Source of the DNA: Leptobrachium leishanense
Taxonomy: Eukaryota; Chordata; Amphibia; Anura; Megophryidae
Reading direction: 5' to 3'
Assembly: GCA_009667805.1 (NCBI GenBank)
Contig: CM019070.1
Span: 58,160,735-58,224,734 of the forward strand
Length of the DNA: 64,000 nucleotides
Part shown: in pieces, positions 35,090 through 45,447 of the stretch
Numbering within the stretch: the stretch's first letter is position 1
How the letters are laid out: each line of letters opens with the position of its first letter
Made by a program: the position numbers and the translations under genes
Notes under the pieces: model-generated
What the model was told of the DNA's origin: nothing
What the model saw: the letters and a program-made list of their open reading frames with translations, nothing else
Databases searched by the model: none

Positions 35090-36865
35090 GAGGATATGAA
35101 TCTGATACAGGCGTCAATGGCAGTGCACCCAGATATTGTGCCTTTAGTGCCAGGCATGCAAGTACTATCATACAGTAACCCCTCTGTAGTATTGTGGAAG
35201 AATGCAGGGGTGGACCATGCGGTCCTATATTAAAAAGATATGAATCTGGTAATGGGCATCAGTGCACCCAGATATTGTGCCTTTAATGCCAGGCCAGCAA
35301 GTATCATCATACAGTAACCCCTCTGTAGTATTGTGGAAGAGTGCAGGGGTGGACCATGCGGTCCTATATTAAAAAGATATGAATCTGGTAATGGGCGTCA
35401 GTGCACCCAGATGTTGTGCCTTTAATGGCAGGCCATCAAGTATCATCATACAGTAACCCCTCAGTAGTATTGTGGAAGAGTTTAGGGGTGGACCTTGTGG
35501 TTGGTCCTATATTGAAATTTATTTTTTTTATCTGGTAATGGGCGTCAGTGCACCCAGATATTGTGCCTTTAATGCCAGGCCAGCAAGTATCATCATACAG
35601 TAACCCCTCTGTAGTATTGTGGAAGAGTGCAGGGGTGGACATGCGGTCCTATATTAAAAAGATATGAATCTGGTAATGGGCATCAGTGCACCCAGATATT
35701 GTGCCTTTAATGGCAGGCCAGCAAGTATCATCATACAGTAACCCCTCTGTAGTATTGTGGAAGAGTGCAGGGGTGGACCATGCGGTCCTATATTAAAAAG
35801 ATATGAATCTGGTAATGGGCGTCAGTGCACCCAGATGTTGTGCCTTTAATGGCAGGCCATCAAGTATCATCATACAGTAACCCCTCAGTAGTATTGTGGA
35901 AGAGTTTAGGGGTGGACCTTGTGGTTGGTCCTATATTGAAATTTATTTTTTTTATCTGGTAATGGCGTCAGTGCACCCAGATATTGTGCCTTTAATGCCA
36001 GGCCAGCAAGTATCATCATACAGTAACCCCTCTGTAGTATTGTGGAAGAGTTCAGGGGTGGACCATGTGGTTGGTCCTATATTGTAATTTTTTTTTATCT
36101 GGTAATGGGCGTCAGTGCACCCAGATATTGTGCCTTTAATGCCAGGTCAGCAAGTATCATCATACAGTAACCCCTCTGTAGTATTGTGGAAGAGTGCAGG
36201 GGTGGACCATGCGGTCCTATATTAAAAAGATATGAATCTGGTAATGGGCGTCAGTGCACCAGATATTGTGCCTTTAATGGCAGGCCATCAAGTATCATCA
36301 TACAGTAACCCCTCTGTAGTATTGTGGAAGACTGCAGGGGTGGACCATGCGGTCCTATATATTAAAAAGATATGAATCTGGTAATGTGCGTTCAGTGCAC
36401 CCAGATATTGTGCCTTTAATGCCAGGCCAGCAAGTATCATCATACAGTAACCCCTCTGTGGTATTGTGGAAGAGTGCAGGGGTGGACCATGTGGTCCTAT
36501 ATTGAAATTTTTGATCTGGTAATGGGCGTCAGTGCACCCAGATATTGTGCCTTTAATGGCAGGCCATCAAGTATCATCATACAGTAACCCCTCTGTAGTA
36601 TTGTGGAAGACTGCAGGGGTGGACCATGCGGTCCTATATTAAAAAGATATGAATCTGGTAATGTGCGTCAGTGCACCCAGATATTGTGCCTTTAATGCCA
36701 GGCCAGCAAGTATCATCATACAGTAACCCCTCTGTGGTATTGTGGAAGAGTGGCAGGTGGACCATGTGGTCCTATATTGAAAAGTTTTTGATCTGGTAAT
36801 GGGCATCAGTGCACCCAGATATTGTGCCTTTGGTGCCAGGCCAGCAAGTATCATCATCACCTGCC
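35090..36865 (+). repeat. 140-bp tandem array, about 13 units
   Basis: The unit contains GAATCTGGTAATGGGCGTCAGTGCACCCAGATATTGTGCC, CATACAGTAACCCCTCTGTAGTATTGTGGAAGAG and GGGGTGGACCATGCGGTCC. Copy 1 (29647-33586) has a single unit at 30416-30545, so the array is an expansion specific to this copy. Its end at about 36865 sits directly on transposase-coding sequence. Confidence 0.9.
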
Positions 36866-36879
36866 CGTGCAGAGCTGAC

Positions 36880-38281
36880 AGAATTTCTGGCCCGGTGTGG
36901 CTCCTGTCCCCTAAACAAACCAGCTCAAGCACAGTATGGCATCTTTTTGCTTGAGCCATTGCGTAGCCCCTGCCACGCGTCGGTTTAACTGCCACTTCCC
37001 AGAGACAGAGAAGGAGGAGGAGCAAGAGGTGGTGGAGCAGACAGACCTCATACAAGCAGCTTTCTGGAGGCGTGGTGGATGAACAAGCTCCAGCACAGAG
37101 CCCCGTCTTGGATCCCTCCCAGCTGCAATCAGAGTTACCCAATGTGCCGTGAAGGAAATGTAACGACCCTGTCCATGCTTGCTGGACCACGTGTCTAAAG
37201 TCACATGCACCTAGTGGCTGACTGCCTTTCCCAATGACTGGATAACATTGTCTTCCACGTGCTGGTATAGTACTGGAATGGCCTTGCGTGAAAAGTAATG
37301 GCGTTGTGGAACCTGCCATTGTGGTACAGCACATTCAGCAAATTCACGGAAGGGAGCAGAGTTCACCAGCTGGAAAGGCAGCAGCTGCAATGCGAGTAAT
37401 TTTGCTAAACTGGCATTTAGACGCTGTGCTTGGGGATGGTTGGGACTATATTTTTTCTTACGTTGCAGCAGCTACGGCAACGTAATCTGACTGCGTAAAT
37501 CTTCAACTGATGGAATGATGTCACATTGTGAGGAAGGAGCTGGTACATCCATTACTGTAGCATCATCCCTGTCAGTAGAGGTTGTAGGCAATGACATGGA
37601 AGGACATACAGTAGGGGTAGAGACAGATGAGGAGGAGGAGGACCTACGCAAAGTTTGCGCCAACGGGATGTGTGACAGGAGGTCATATGTCGCCTCAAGC
37701 ACGTGGTACCCAAGTGTCCGGTGTCTTTCCCACGCTTAAGCCTCATCTGACATAGATTACAAATAGCAACGGTGGGGTCTGCTGCACATTTCTTAAAGAA
37801 CTCCCAGACAGCAGAGTTCCTGCATGTGTGCTTTGAGACAACAGCGCTCTGCACCGGAGCAGCTCTGACATGTGATGCCTTGAACTGGCTAGTGCTACGG
37901 TTGGTCACAGAGGATGTTGTGCCTCGTGTTTGCTGTGCCTCCTCCTCCCCCTCTTCCTCACTTGATTCCTGTGTTCGATCAGGCACCCAGGTGGAGTCAG
38001 TGACCTCATCATCATTGTCATCATCATCCCCTATCTCCTCATCACTGGAGCCAACTTGGCAGTATGCTGCAGCTGCTGGGGCAACATGAGTGCCGGTTAT
38101 TTGTGTGTCATCACTGGCACCCCCTTCCTCTAGGTTGATTTATACTCCCTTCCTCAACCTCAGAGATTGAATCAGAGCACTGTACATGCTGCGCATCCTC
38201 AAGCAGCATGTCACTGTCATTGTAGGACATACTTGAAAACGAGAGAACTCTCAATGTATCCTTCCTGGTAAAATCCTTTGC

Positions 38282-38313
<32 letters not shown>

Positions 38314-38656
38314 CAGCTGACTCCTCTGTGTGTTATATCGAGGCTACGGCAGGAGTAGCTGTGGACATGGAGGCTGCATTAGATGCTTTGGCAGCTGAGG
38401 TGGACGGTAAAGCACTACAAGCCTGGCTGGCAGAGGACTCGGAGGATGAGGATGGCCTGGTTAGCCAATCCACCAAATCCTCTGTATGTTGCTGCTGCTT
38501 AAGACGGCCAGCACCAGTTAGAAAGGACAAGCGTGCCCCTGCAGAGGATGCACCATGTCCACCACAACCAGAGACACAGCCTCCCGACACAGGGGCTGCT
38601 TGCCCTCTTATCTGTGGCTGGGAGCGTCTGCCTGTCCTTTTTGTTCTTTCAGACAT
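36880..38656 (-). pseudogene. hAT transposase with BED zinc finger, truncated and interrupted
   Basis: Likely start ATG at 38656 (minus; MSERTKRTGRR, good context CACCATG). A Ser-rich N-terminus is followed by a SINE-tail insertion (38226-38311). The BED finger is at about 37870-37690: AVWEFFKKCA, then CNLCQMRL and HLGTTCLRRHMTSCH (C2..H2). The start of the RNase H-like core is at about 37210: HVTLDTWSSKHGQGRYISFTAHWV, with the first catalytic Asp in LDTW. Downstream it runs into the 140-bp array, so the insertion domain and the C-terminal dimerisation domain are missing. Frames are also broken near 37550 and 37300. Confidence 0.8.
38226..38311 (+). repeat. SINE 3' tail inside the hAT transposase
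   Basis: TTGAAAACGAGAGAACTCTCAATGTATCCTTCCTGGTAAAATCCTTTG followed by (AAAT)n equals the tail of the SINE at 59957-60170. Confidence 0.8.
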
Positions 38657-38766
38657 GGTGAGTGATATATAGATTAACATATACAGAACTCTGATTCAAC
38701 TCTGGTATAAAGATTTAAATAACTCTGGTATAACTCAGTGAGACACACTGATAGCTGGCAGCCAGT

Positions 38767-39345
38767 GACGAGACACAGATCACCTTAATTCCCAAGTGTT
38801 TTAAAGAAATTAGTGAGCCCCAAAAAAAATTGCTGGCTGTGTGACGAGACACAGATCACCTTAATTCCCAAGTGTTTTAAAGAAATTAGTGAGCCCCAAA
38901 ATACAGCGTGGTACTGTATGTATGACGAGACACAGATCACCTTAATTCACAAATGTTTTAAAGAAATTAGTGAGCCCCAAAATACAGCGTGGTACTTTTT
39001 GTATGACGAGACACAGATCACCTTAATTCCCAAGTGTTTTAAAGAAATTAGTGAGCCCCAAAATACAGCGTGGTACTGTTTGTATGACGAGACACAGATC
39101 ACCTTAATTCACAAATGTTTTAAAGAAATTAGTGAGCGCCAAAAAAAATTGCTGGCTGTGTGACGAGACACAGAAGATCACCTTAATTCCCAGGTGTTTT
39201 AAAGAAATTAGTGAGCCCCAAAATACAGCGTGGTACTTTTTGTATGACGAGACACAGATCACCTTAATTCCCAATTGTTTTAAAGAAATTAGTGAGCCCC
39301 AAAATACAGCGTGGTACTTTTTGTATGACGAGACACATCAGACAG
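38767..39345 (+). repeat. 80-bp tandem array upstream of the hAT transposase
   Basis: About seven units of GACGAGACACAGATCACCTTAATTCCCAAGTGTTTTAAAGAAATTAGTGAGCCCC plus a variable end (AAAATACAGCGTGGTAC or AAAAAAAATTGCTGGCTGTG). It lies just 5' of the transposase ATG on the minus strand, where a promoter or 5' UTR would be. Frames through it are artefacts. Confidence 0.9.
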
Positions 39346-39552
39346 TGTCTGTGACAACAGAAGGGGCAACAGCAAATTTGGGATGTCACTATTTGCTTTA
39401 TTCAGCCACTGATCCGAGCCGCGTGGGGTTCGTGATCAGTCCTGATCTGATACCACAAGACCCACGGTTGGACCGGCTGCTCAGCAGCTAAAGAAGAATG
39501 CCGTGGTCACTTCGACATCTCCCCTGCTTGCTCACAGGAAAGACCCTGCAGG

Positions 39553-39757
39553 TGCGTGCAGAGCCACTTGTTGTTAATGAAAACTGTGTAGTTTGAATAC
39601 CACACGCATAGCAATCTCTGTAACGCCGCATCTACTCATCACACAGGGTTAAGTACAACCCCTAAGTGGAGAGTATGGGCAGCGTTACAGAGATTGCCAA
39701 AGGTTGTGCATGCGGTAGTCAAACTACACAGTTTTCATTAACAACAAGCGGCTCTGC
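39553..39757. repeat. Imperfect inverted repeat, arms about 75 bp
   Basis: GCAGAGCCACTTGTTGTTAATGAAAACTGTGTAGTTTGAATACC...GCAATCTCTGTAACGC pairs with GCGTTACAGAGATTGCC...GTAGTCAAACTACACAGTTTTCATTAACAACAAGCGGCTCTGC. The loop is about 55 nt. It lies at the edge of the hAT-like element and may be a small foldback MITE. Confidence 0.8.
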
Positions 39758-40778
39758 GCTCACACTCATCGTCACACTCATGATGTTGGCTGAAAATAAG
39801 CTTTTTGGACATTTTTCTAACTATCTTTTTTTCGAAACCAGTGGCCTTTTACGAATATTTGTTTGGGAAGAATTTTTTTCTCAACTGAATCCGTCAATAT
39901 TTAGAAAAAAAATACCCGTCAAAAGCGGATAATATTTTTTCCAAAATTCTGCTGTTAGAATAAGTGAGCTCTTCGTAAGTCTTAGTGACTCACTATTACT
40001 GCCTCGCTAACAAGTCATTCTCTATTTTAGCATTTCAGCTTGTAATTTTAGAGATCTGCTAAAGAATATCGTCAGCAATGCGTGTGCAACAACTTGTATC
40101 CTCTCCTGGAGGCTGTAGAACTTTACAAAGACATGCATGAAACATGTGCAAGGTTGCGTGTACATGAACTCGTAATATTGGGCTGTCCAGCTGAAGGACA
40201 ACGGCAAACTATTTCCATCACGCCCTCAATTAACCTGCCGAACTGATAAATGGTCAAATTGCAGACAACCCCCCCCCCCCAATTGGTATTACAATTGGGC
40301 AGAATTGGTGCAAGCCTTTAATAATCCTTAATTAGTTATACTGTCTCTCAGCTAAAATTTCAAACCATAACTATTTTCTTTTTTTATAGTTTCTGATCTA
40401 CAATTGTTGATGTGATTCATGATTTATTTGAAACCTTTTTATACTAACATACAGAGATTTAATTTCTAATATGATTCTATTATTATAATTGCTAGATGTG
40501 CCATATATTCATTGTAAAATATTGAACTTGTTTCTGGCCTGTGTGTATGTGTCACTATTTTACTATGAATTATGATAATCATGTTTTAGCAAATGTGTCT
40601 TAATATTAAAAAAAGATTAATCTTCAACAGAAAGGAATTTCACAAACCTTAAAATAGAGAAATGCCTAAAGTATATATTTACCTAACAATCATACTTTAG
40701 TTGAGGAGTTTTCTATTGTGAATCCCCACAAGTACATATCTATCAATAGAAAAACCACGTGATAAAATGACAAAGAAG
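39758..40778. other. Spacer upstream of the CLCA promoter
   Basis: AT-rich. 39795-39960 resembles 56395-56580 (AATAAGCTTTTT, AATATTT..GAAAAAAAATA). A C-run with the palindrome CAATTGGTATTACAATTG is at 40270-40300. No CLCA exon from an upstream gene was found here. Confidence 0.4.
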
Positions 40779-40788
40779 TATATAAAAG
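40779..40788 (+). promoter_or_regulatory. TATA box of the CLCA locus
   Basis: TATATAAAAG lies 52 bp before the in-frame ATG at 40840. A transcription start about 30 bp downstream would give a 5' UTR of roughly 30 nt beginning near 40809. Confidence 0.6.
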
Positions 40789-40839
40789 CAAACCAAGACC
40801 AACCAAGATAACCAGGGGAGAAAAGTCAAAAGTAATACA

Positions 40840-40998
40840 ATGGAGCTCTAGTGTTTATTCATTTGTGGATTAGCATTTCATTTTTTTTCTACGACGAACA
40901 GTTCTAGTGTCAAGCTTGAGAATGGAGGGTATGAAGACATCGTTAAAGCAATTAATCCTGGACTTGCAGAAGATGTAAAGATTATTGAAAAAGTTCAG
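40840..40998 (+). pseudogene. CLCA: CLCA exon 1 (signal peptide and N-terminus), stop at codon 4
   Basis: From ATG 40840 the frame encodes a hydrophobic leader (CLFICGLAFHFF) and then the CLCA N-terminal signature LENGGYEDIVKAINPGLAED, ending exactly at CAG|GTAAAA (phase 0). CLCA proteins are secreted or membrane-tethered metalloproteases that modulate Ca-activated chloride channels; this leader and the NGGY..IV.AINP block are hallmark features. Codon 4 is TAG (40849-40851). The alternative, an intron with its acceptor at ACGAACAG 40890, would need a separate upstream signal exon, which I do not see. Everything after codon 4 remains coding-like, so the loss may be recent. Confidence 0.85.
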
Positions 40999-41193
40999 GT
41001 AAAAAAAAAAAAAGCATTTAAACCTTTATTAATTAAAACGTTCATATACATTATACTGTGCTTAACATTCTGTGTGAAGTACCATTTATAGTACAGTTTA
41101 AAGAAAAATGGACACAATTTTGAGAAGAAAAAGAAACAAATACGGTTTCATTTTTTAAAGTTTTTCTTATTTTTCTTTTCTACTTTCAACAAG

Positions 41194-41331
41194 GACATGG
41201 TGAACGATGCATGGAATTGATAATTTGTAGCAACTGGAAAAAGGCTTTTTATTAGAAGTGCCAAAATCCTAGTTTCCAAAACCTGGCAAATGAGGAACAA
41301 CACCAAGCGCGGAAAAGAGTCATATGATAAG
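41194..41331 (+). pseudogene. CLCA: CLCA exon 2, with two adjacent stop codons
   Basis: A pyrimidine tract and AAG precede GACATGGTG at 41194; the exon ends AAG|GTGAGA at 41331 (46 codons, phase 0 on both sides). It encodes the DMV....FxATGKR block, KILVSKTWQ and ESYDK, matching the second CLCA block in which DMV is followed by a YLF..T..R stretch and an ILIP.TW segment. TGA TAA at 41218-41223 falls where the family has Tyr-Leu. Splice sites are intact. Confidence 0.88.
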
Positions 41332-41396
41332 GTGAGAAGTTGAGGGATTCCACATGGAATACTGGCATCTATGAAATGCCCCCTTCCATTAACATT

Positions 41397-41828
41397 TTAG
41401 GCTAGGGTCAGACGAACGCATTTTCGCGTTGTCTGTGAAAAAGTGCGTTCGAACGAATGGACGCATTTTTTCACGGATTACGCAATAGCGGTCATACGAT
41501 GCGCATTTGCGTTCGTGATTTTGTACGGATCATCAATAAAACACTTTTGCATCTGGACGTTATGTTGGCCGGACATTAGCAGTGTCTGACGTCTCCCAAT
41601 CACACACACACACGCCGCTAGCGGACGCAGCGCACTCTGTACGACCGTACTAGTGGTTTCACGTTCTCGACAAAATGCGTTCGTTTGCCACTTGCGTTGC
41701 ACGGCCAGACTTTCGTGCGACCGTACTTCGTATATTGGCCGTCATTGCCCGTCATTTGCTGCTAGTGCGGCCGTAATTAAGTGCGCCAGAACGCACGTTT
41801 AAAGTGCGCTAGTCTGACCCTAGTCTAA
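41397..41828. repeat. MITE family M, copy 4 (in CLCA intron)
   Basis: TTAGGCTAGGGTCAGACGAACGC to GTCTGACCCTAGTCTAA, starting 66 bp after exon 2. Body as in copy 1. Confidence 0.8.
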
Positions 41829-41919
41829 GTGGTATGTTACAGCCTTAAAAAAACTTATGCAAGGTATTTATTTCAGTTTCCTATATTATGATATATCTAA
41901 TGGGTTATTGAGAAAGAGC

Positions 41920-42070
41920 CAGTGTTTGCCGCTGTTGCAGCAGTGACAAACACCAGCATTTCACAAAAGAAAAATTCAAATAGTCGCATGAGAAGTTTTG
42001 CTTCGAATTTTTAATTTAAGAAGCACTGGCGTTTGTCAGCATTGCAACACTGGCGATCTTTGCAATATTC
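41920..42070. repeat. Small foldback repeat
   Basis: TGTTTGCCGCTGTTGCAGCAGTGACAAAC pairs imperfectly with GTTTGTCAGCATTGCAACACTGGCG across an AT-rich centre (CAAATAGTCGC...GCTTCGAATTTTTAATT). Likely a MITE fragment. Confidence 0.5.
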
Positions 42071-42282
42071 CTGTTGATTTTCTCTTCAAATGACAGAAAA
42101 AAAACTAAAAGAAAACCCACTGCTCCCTCTCAAATTTCTTGTTCTTTCTCTGATCAATAACAGCACCTTTCTTCCCTGCTCAATTACCTTATCCTTCAGC
42201 ATCCTTCCACCTTGTACTGTCAACTACTTTTTCATTAAAGCTCCCTTTTTTCCCAAATCTAATTTCATACAGCAGGACATAG

Positions 42283-42420
42283 AAACATAGAATATGTCGG
42301 CAGATAAGACCCTTTTGGCCCATTTAGTCTGCCCAGTTAAATGGATACTTTCCCTGGATTTATCTTTTGTTTAAGATAGTCTTATGCCTCTCCCAATCCA
42401 ATAGGACAATCCATAGGAAT
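42283..42420 (-). repeat. L2 LINE 3' end, minus strand
   Basis: CATAGAAACATAGAATATGTCGGCAGATAAG..CC..TTGGCCCATTTAGTCTGCCC is the reverse complement of the tail of LINE B (26330-26422), including AACAAAAGATAAATCCAGG. Only the 3' end is present, the usual product of 5' truncation. Confidence 0.8.
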
Positions 42421-43170
42421 CATTTAAGTTGTTTTCGCACTCATTCTCACTACCTCTCTCTTCTTTTCTAGTATTTCTTATAACAATGTATTCAATTTTC
42501 ATTAAGCAGGCTTGTGATCTTTTCCCTTTTGATCAACTGCTGCATTATCTCATGCCTTCTCTTAGCCTATTGTATATTTGCTACATTTTCAGTTCTTCTC
42601 TTGTTTCTGTCCAACATCTTCCAAACAACAATGATATCCCATGCCATCACACTTATTGAACACCCTCTGCTTCAATACTGGTAAAAGAGAAATGTATCCA
42701 TAAGTAATACATTCACCTTCACCAGCAGCTACAGGATCGCTAGGTGAGGATGTGTTCCTCTCTATTGTTGCTGAATGCAATTGCTTAATTTAAGAGAGAT
42801 TGCGCTTCTTTTCGTTCACTGGCTCTGTCATGATTGGTAGAGACACAACCAATACAGTGCACATATGTTTTAAAAATGAATACCTCGAACCTACCATAGA
42901 GTGGCAGTGTGTTGTTGCTAAGATCATGAGTATGTGGCACTAAATTAGGAATGTTTACAATTAGAGATAAGCTAGTTTTAGGGTATGGGGTAGGATAATA
43001 GGGCTAGATAGGGTTCACATGGGACAGGGTTGGGATCTAGTATTTGAAAGCATATTGTTTTAAAAGGACATTTGAGTAAGAGGTGGGGAGTTCTAGTTTA
43101 TTAATGGATTATGCTGGACACAAGTGTTCATTTTCTAAATGCTTTGTAGCAGTTCATAATGAGAAACTAT
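42421..43170. other. Unassigned intronic sequence
   Basis: A T/C-rich first part (42430-42660) and mixed sequence after. None of the missing CLCA exons (for example the HExxH metalloprotease region or the VWA domain) is recognisable in any frame. Confidence 0.5.
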
Positions 43171-43569
43171 GGGCACTATTCCCTAGTGAAAGATAACGTT
43201 ACTGTTCGTATATGTAACTGCTACTGCTAGGATAAGTGACTTTATTGCATGCCACCCATATTACCTTCCTGATGCTAAACCCATAAGAAATCACTTAGCG
43301 CATTGGTTTTTGTGCTAGCTTCCGCAAGCATACTGTACGTTTCGCATCCTATACTTAACATGGGGAGACCAATCATTAATTAGCTCTATGGACTACAGGA
43401 GGTGATACTGTGAGTATCCCAGCGATTAGCGCTGCATTCCGGGGCTAGATGTTGAGACAACGCCTGCTCCGGAATATCGTTCTGAACTGGAGACGCTACA
43501 GGGAAAGCTGCAAGTACAGATTTTCCCCATTAGCATCCCCATTTTAGCATTAACCAGGGAATAGTTCCC
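43171..43569 (+). repeat. MITE family R, intact copy
   Basis: GGGCACTATTCCCTAGTG at left and CCAGGGAATAGTTCCC at right; the uninterrupted reference for the split copy at 561-2161. Confidence 0.65.
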
Positions 43570-43654
43570 TATAGCAGCTGGGTCTGCTAGGAACTCTGCA
43601 TTGGGAATTGAAGTATGTGAAAGCAATCCTCACAGGAGCAGTTTACTTGTGCAC

Positions 43655-43711
43655 GTGTGGGATCTACATGATATTAGTCAGGTGGTTTTAATGTTGGGAC
43701 TGATCAGTGTA
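43655..43711 (+). repeat. Mariner/Tc1-type terminus fragment
   Basis: ATATTAGTCAGGTGGTTTTAATGTTGGGACTGATCAGTGTA is the same terminus as at 58300-58345, where transposase remains precede it. Confidence 0.6.
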
Positions 43712-43878
43712 TGCGGCGAAAGGGTACCCGAATCAAAATAACATGCTCTACTGAAAGAGGCTATGCCATGTCTTGATTAGAAGGAATGGTACAAAGAATG
43801 CTATGTGACAGTTCTTTTCAATGGTACGGTATTTGAGGTGGCAGTTAAATTCTTACCCACCCCCCACACACACACTAT

Positions 43879-44055
43879 CAGATCTATTCATTAAATGTGA
43901 AACAAGGGAGAATTGACAGGAGAAGAGAACAATCTACATAGACCAAATTTGGAAAGTGATGTAAACTGGAGAATTTTTCTGGTTTGGCTATTTTGACCTA
44001 GAATTTTCACTTCTCCAGTCATTCTCTGGAGTTTCACCTTTAGTAAATACACCTG
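43879..44055. repeat. MITE family Q, copy 2
   Basis: CAGATCTATTCATTAAATGTGAAAC at left, GTTTCACCTTTAGTAAATACACCTG at right. It ends about 80 bp before the hammerhead. Confidence 0.8.
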
Positions 44056-44136
44056 TATGACTGTGAAACTCACTTTTTTGTCCTACACCACAACTGTTGT
44101 AAGCACTGATTTGCCCTACGGGTCCAAGCATCCACT

Positions 44137-44221
44137 GCAACTGGTCATGCCGAGCTCCTAACTGATGAGGGTCCAATAAACCCGAAACAGAGCTGTCCTA
44201 GGAGTAGCTTTGACCAGTTGC
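44137..44221 (+). ncRNA. Type I hammerhead ribozyme
   Basis: All conserved core positions are present. CTGATGA (44162-44168) is followed by stem II GGGT/ACCC (44169-44172 with 44180-44183) and a 7-nt loop. GAAA (44184-44187) leads into a minimal stem III (ACA/TGT, 44187-44189 with 44194-44196) and the cleavage triplet GTC (44195-44197). Stem I is long: inner CTCCTA/TAGGAG (44155-44160 with 44199-44204), an internal loop (TGCCGAG / TAGCTT) and outer GCAACTGGTCA/TGACCAGTTGC (44137-44147 with 44211-44221, 11 bp). The only flaw is an A-C mismatch next to the core (44161 and 44198). Cleavage would be after 44197. A poly(A) run follows at 44239-44255, suggesting a retroposed carrier. It is on the CLCA sense strand. 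Confidence 0.9.
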
Positions 44222-44281
44222 ATAAACCTGATCTCTACTAAAAAAAAAAAAAAAAGCCATCTAGTACGGAATGGCATTGAT

Positions 44282-44387
44282 TTAGGCTGGGGTCAGACCA
44301 GCGCACTTTTAACGTGCGTTCTGGCGCACATAATTACGGCCGCACTAGCAGCAGATGACGGGCAATGACGGCCAATATACGATGTAC
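44282..44387. repeat. MITE family M copy 5, left part (split)
   Basis: TTAGGCTGGGGTCAGACCAGCGC to CCAATATACGATGTAC, identical in layout to copy 2 (22733). It is interrupted here by the foldback element and resumes at 45448. Confidence 0.85.
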
Positions 44388-45447
44388 AACAAAAAAATTG
44401 TGGGGAACGGACACTAGAGCAAAAATGGAAAATATAACCCCGTTGCCCAAAGCACCAAAAGTGCGGTCCCAATCCGCACCAAATCAACAGAAAAAAGAAA
44501 AATCGGTGATCGGCGTGTCCGCGTACGCGGTCTAGGGGAAATATCTAATAATACAAAGGATAATTGATAATACAGAAATGTACCATACAATAATGATGAC
44601 TGTATAAGCTGATTGAAAGTTCATGAGAAAAGTTCCTAGAACAAAGGAAAAATATAATAGTGAAGTCCAGTCATAACAACAGATGGGAAAATGAAGGGGG
44701 GAGATGAATCCACTCACACTCTCCAGAGCCTCATTAGGCTCGATCACTTCGCCTGTGGGTGTTTCTATGGCTCACCCAATAGCTCTCAGAGGTAGACTCG
44801 TCTTACGGCCTTGATATCCTTTCGGATCCTGGATCGTCCGTAGGTTCTCCAATATTTGGATGCCGATAACCTTTAATAACTGGCTTCTCTCAGGTCTTGG
44901 TATTCCTTTAGGGTCCTGGATGTTTTACAGGTCATACCCTATAATGACTTGTAGGAATTAGAAGGAACAGTCCAGGAAAATAAACAGCAGCAACCGGATC
45001 AGGCTTGCAGAGATGTGCAGGAGCTCAGGAAGGGGATCCTCTCAGAAGCAATGCAAGTTGAACAATGCCAGCTGGCATCCAAATATTGGAGAACCTACGG
45101 ACGATCCAGGATCCCGAAAGGATATCAAGGCCGTAAGACGAGTCTACCTCTGAGAGCTATTGGGTGAGCCATAGAAACACCCACAGGCGAAGTGATCGAG
45201 CCTAATGAGGCTCTGGAGAGTGTGAGTGGATTCATCTCCCCCCCCTTCATTTTCCCATCTGTTGTTATGACTGGACTTCACTATTATATTTTTCCTTTGT
45301 TCTAGGAACTTTTCTCATGAACTTTCAATCAGCTTATACAGTCATCATTATTGTATGGTACATTTCTGTATTATCAATTATCCCTTTGTATTATTAGATA
45401 TTTCCCCTAGACCGCGTACGCGGACACGCCGATCACCGATTTTTCTT
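44388..45447. mobile_element. Foldback retroelement with 14-bp target duplication
   Basis: AATATACGATGTAC is found perfectly at 44374-44387 and 45448-45461, so the 1,060-bp insert is delimited by a 14-bp target site duplication. The insert has near-perfect inverted arms, 44495-44864 and 45074-45447 (about 370 bp), with a 209-bp unique centre. A 107-bp tail (44388-44494) is present only on the left. No open frame of note. Variable long target duplications with foldback copies are known for Penelope-like elements; the assignment here is inference. Confidence 0.8.

Larger units (their letters stand above)
34498..39500 (-). mobile_element. hAT-like element, copy 2, with BED-finger transposase
   Basis: The left end CCCGAACACCCCCCGAGTTCGG lacks the first TAGGGATGAGC bases, lost at the junction with the hAT MITE fragment. 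34570-35230 aligns with copy 1. A 140-bp array (about 35090-36865) then replaces what should be the transposase C-terminus. The transposase runs 36880-38656 on the minus strand. 38767-39345 is an 80-bp array. The right terminus is not recognisable, so 39500 is an estimate. Confidence 0.6.

Noticed and set aside
37472..38089. Plus-strand frames opposite the hAT transposase
   Set aside because: They are antisense shadows of the BED-finger coding sequence.
40868..40891. Intron acceptor before the CLCA N-terminal block
   Set aside because: The sequence from ATG 40840 is continuous in frame and encodes a leader peptide, so a single exon with a nonsense codon is simpler.
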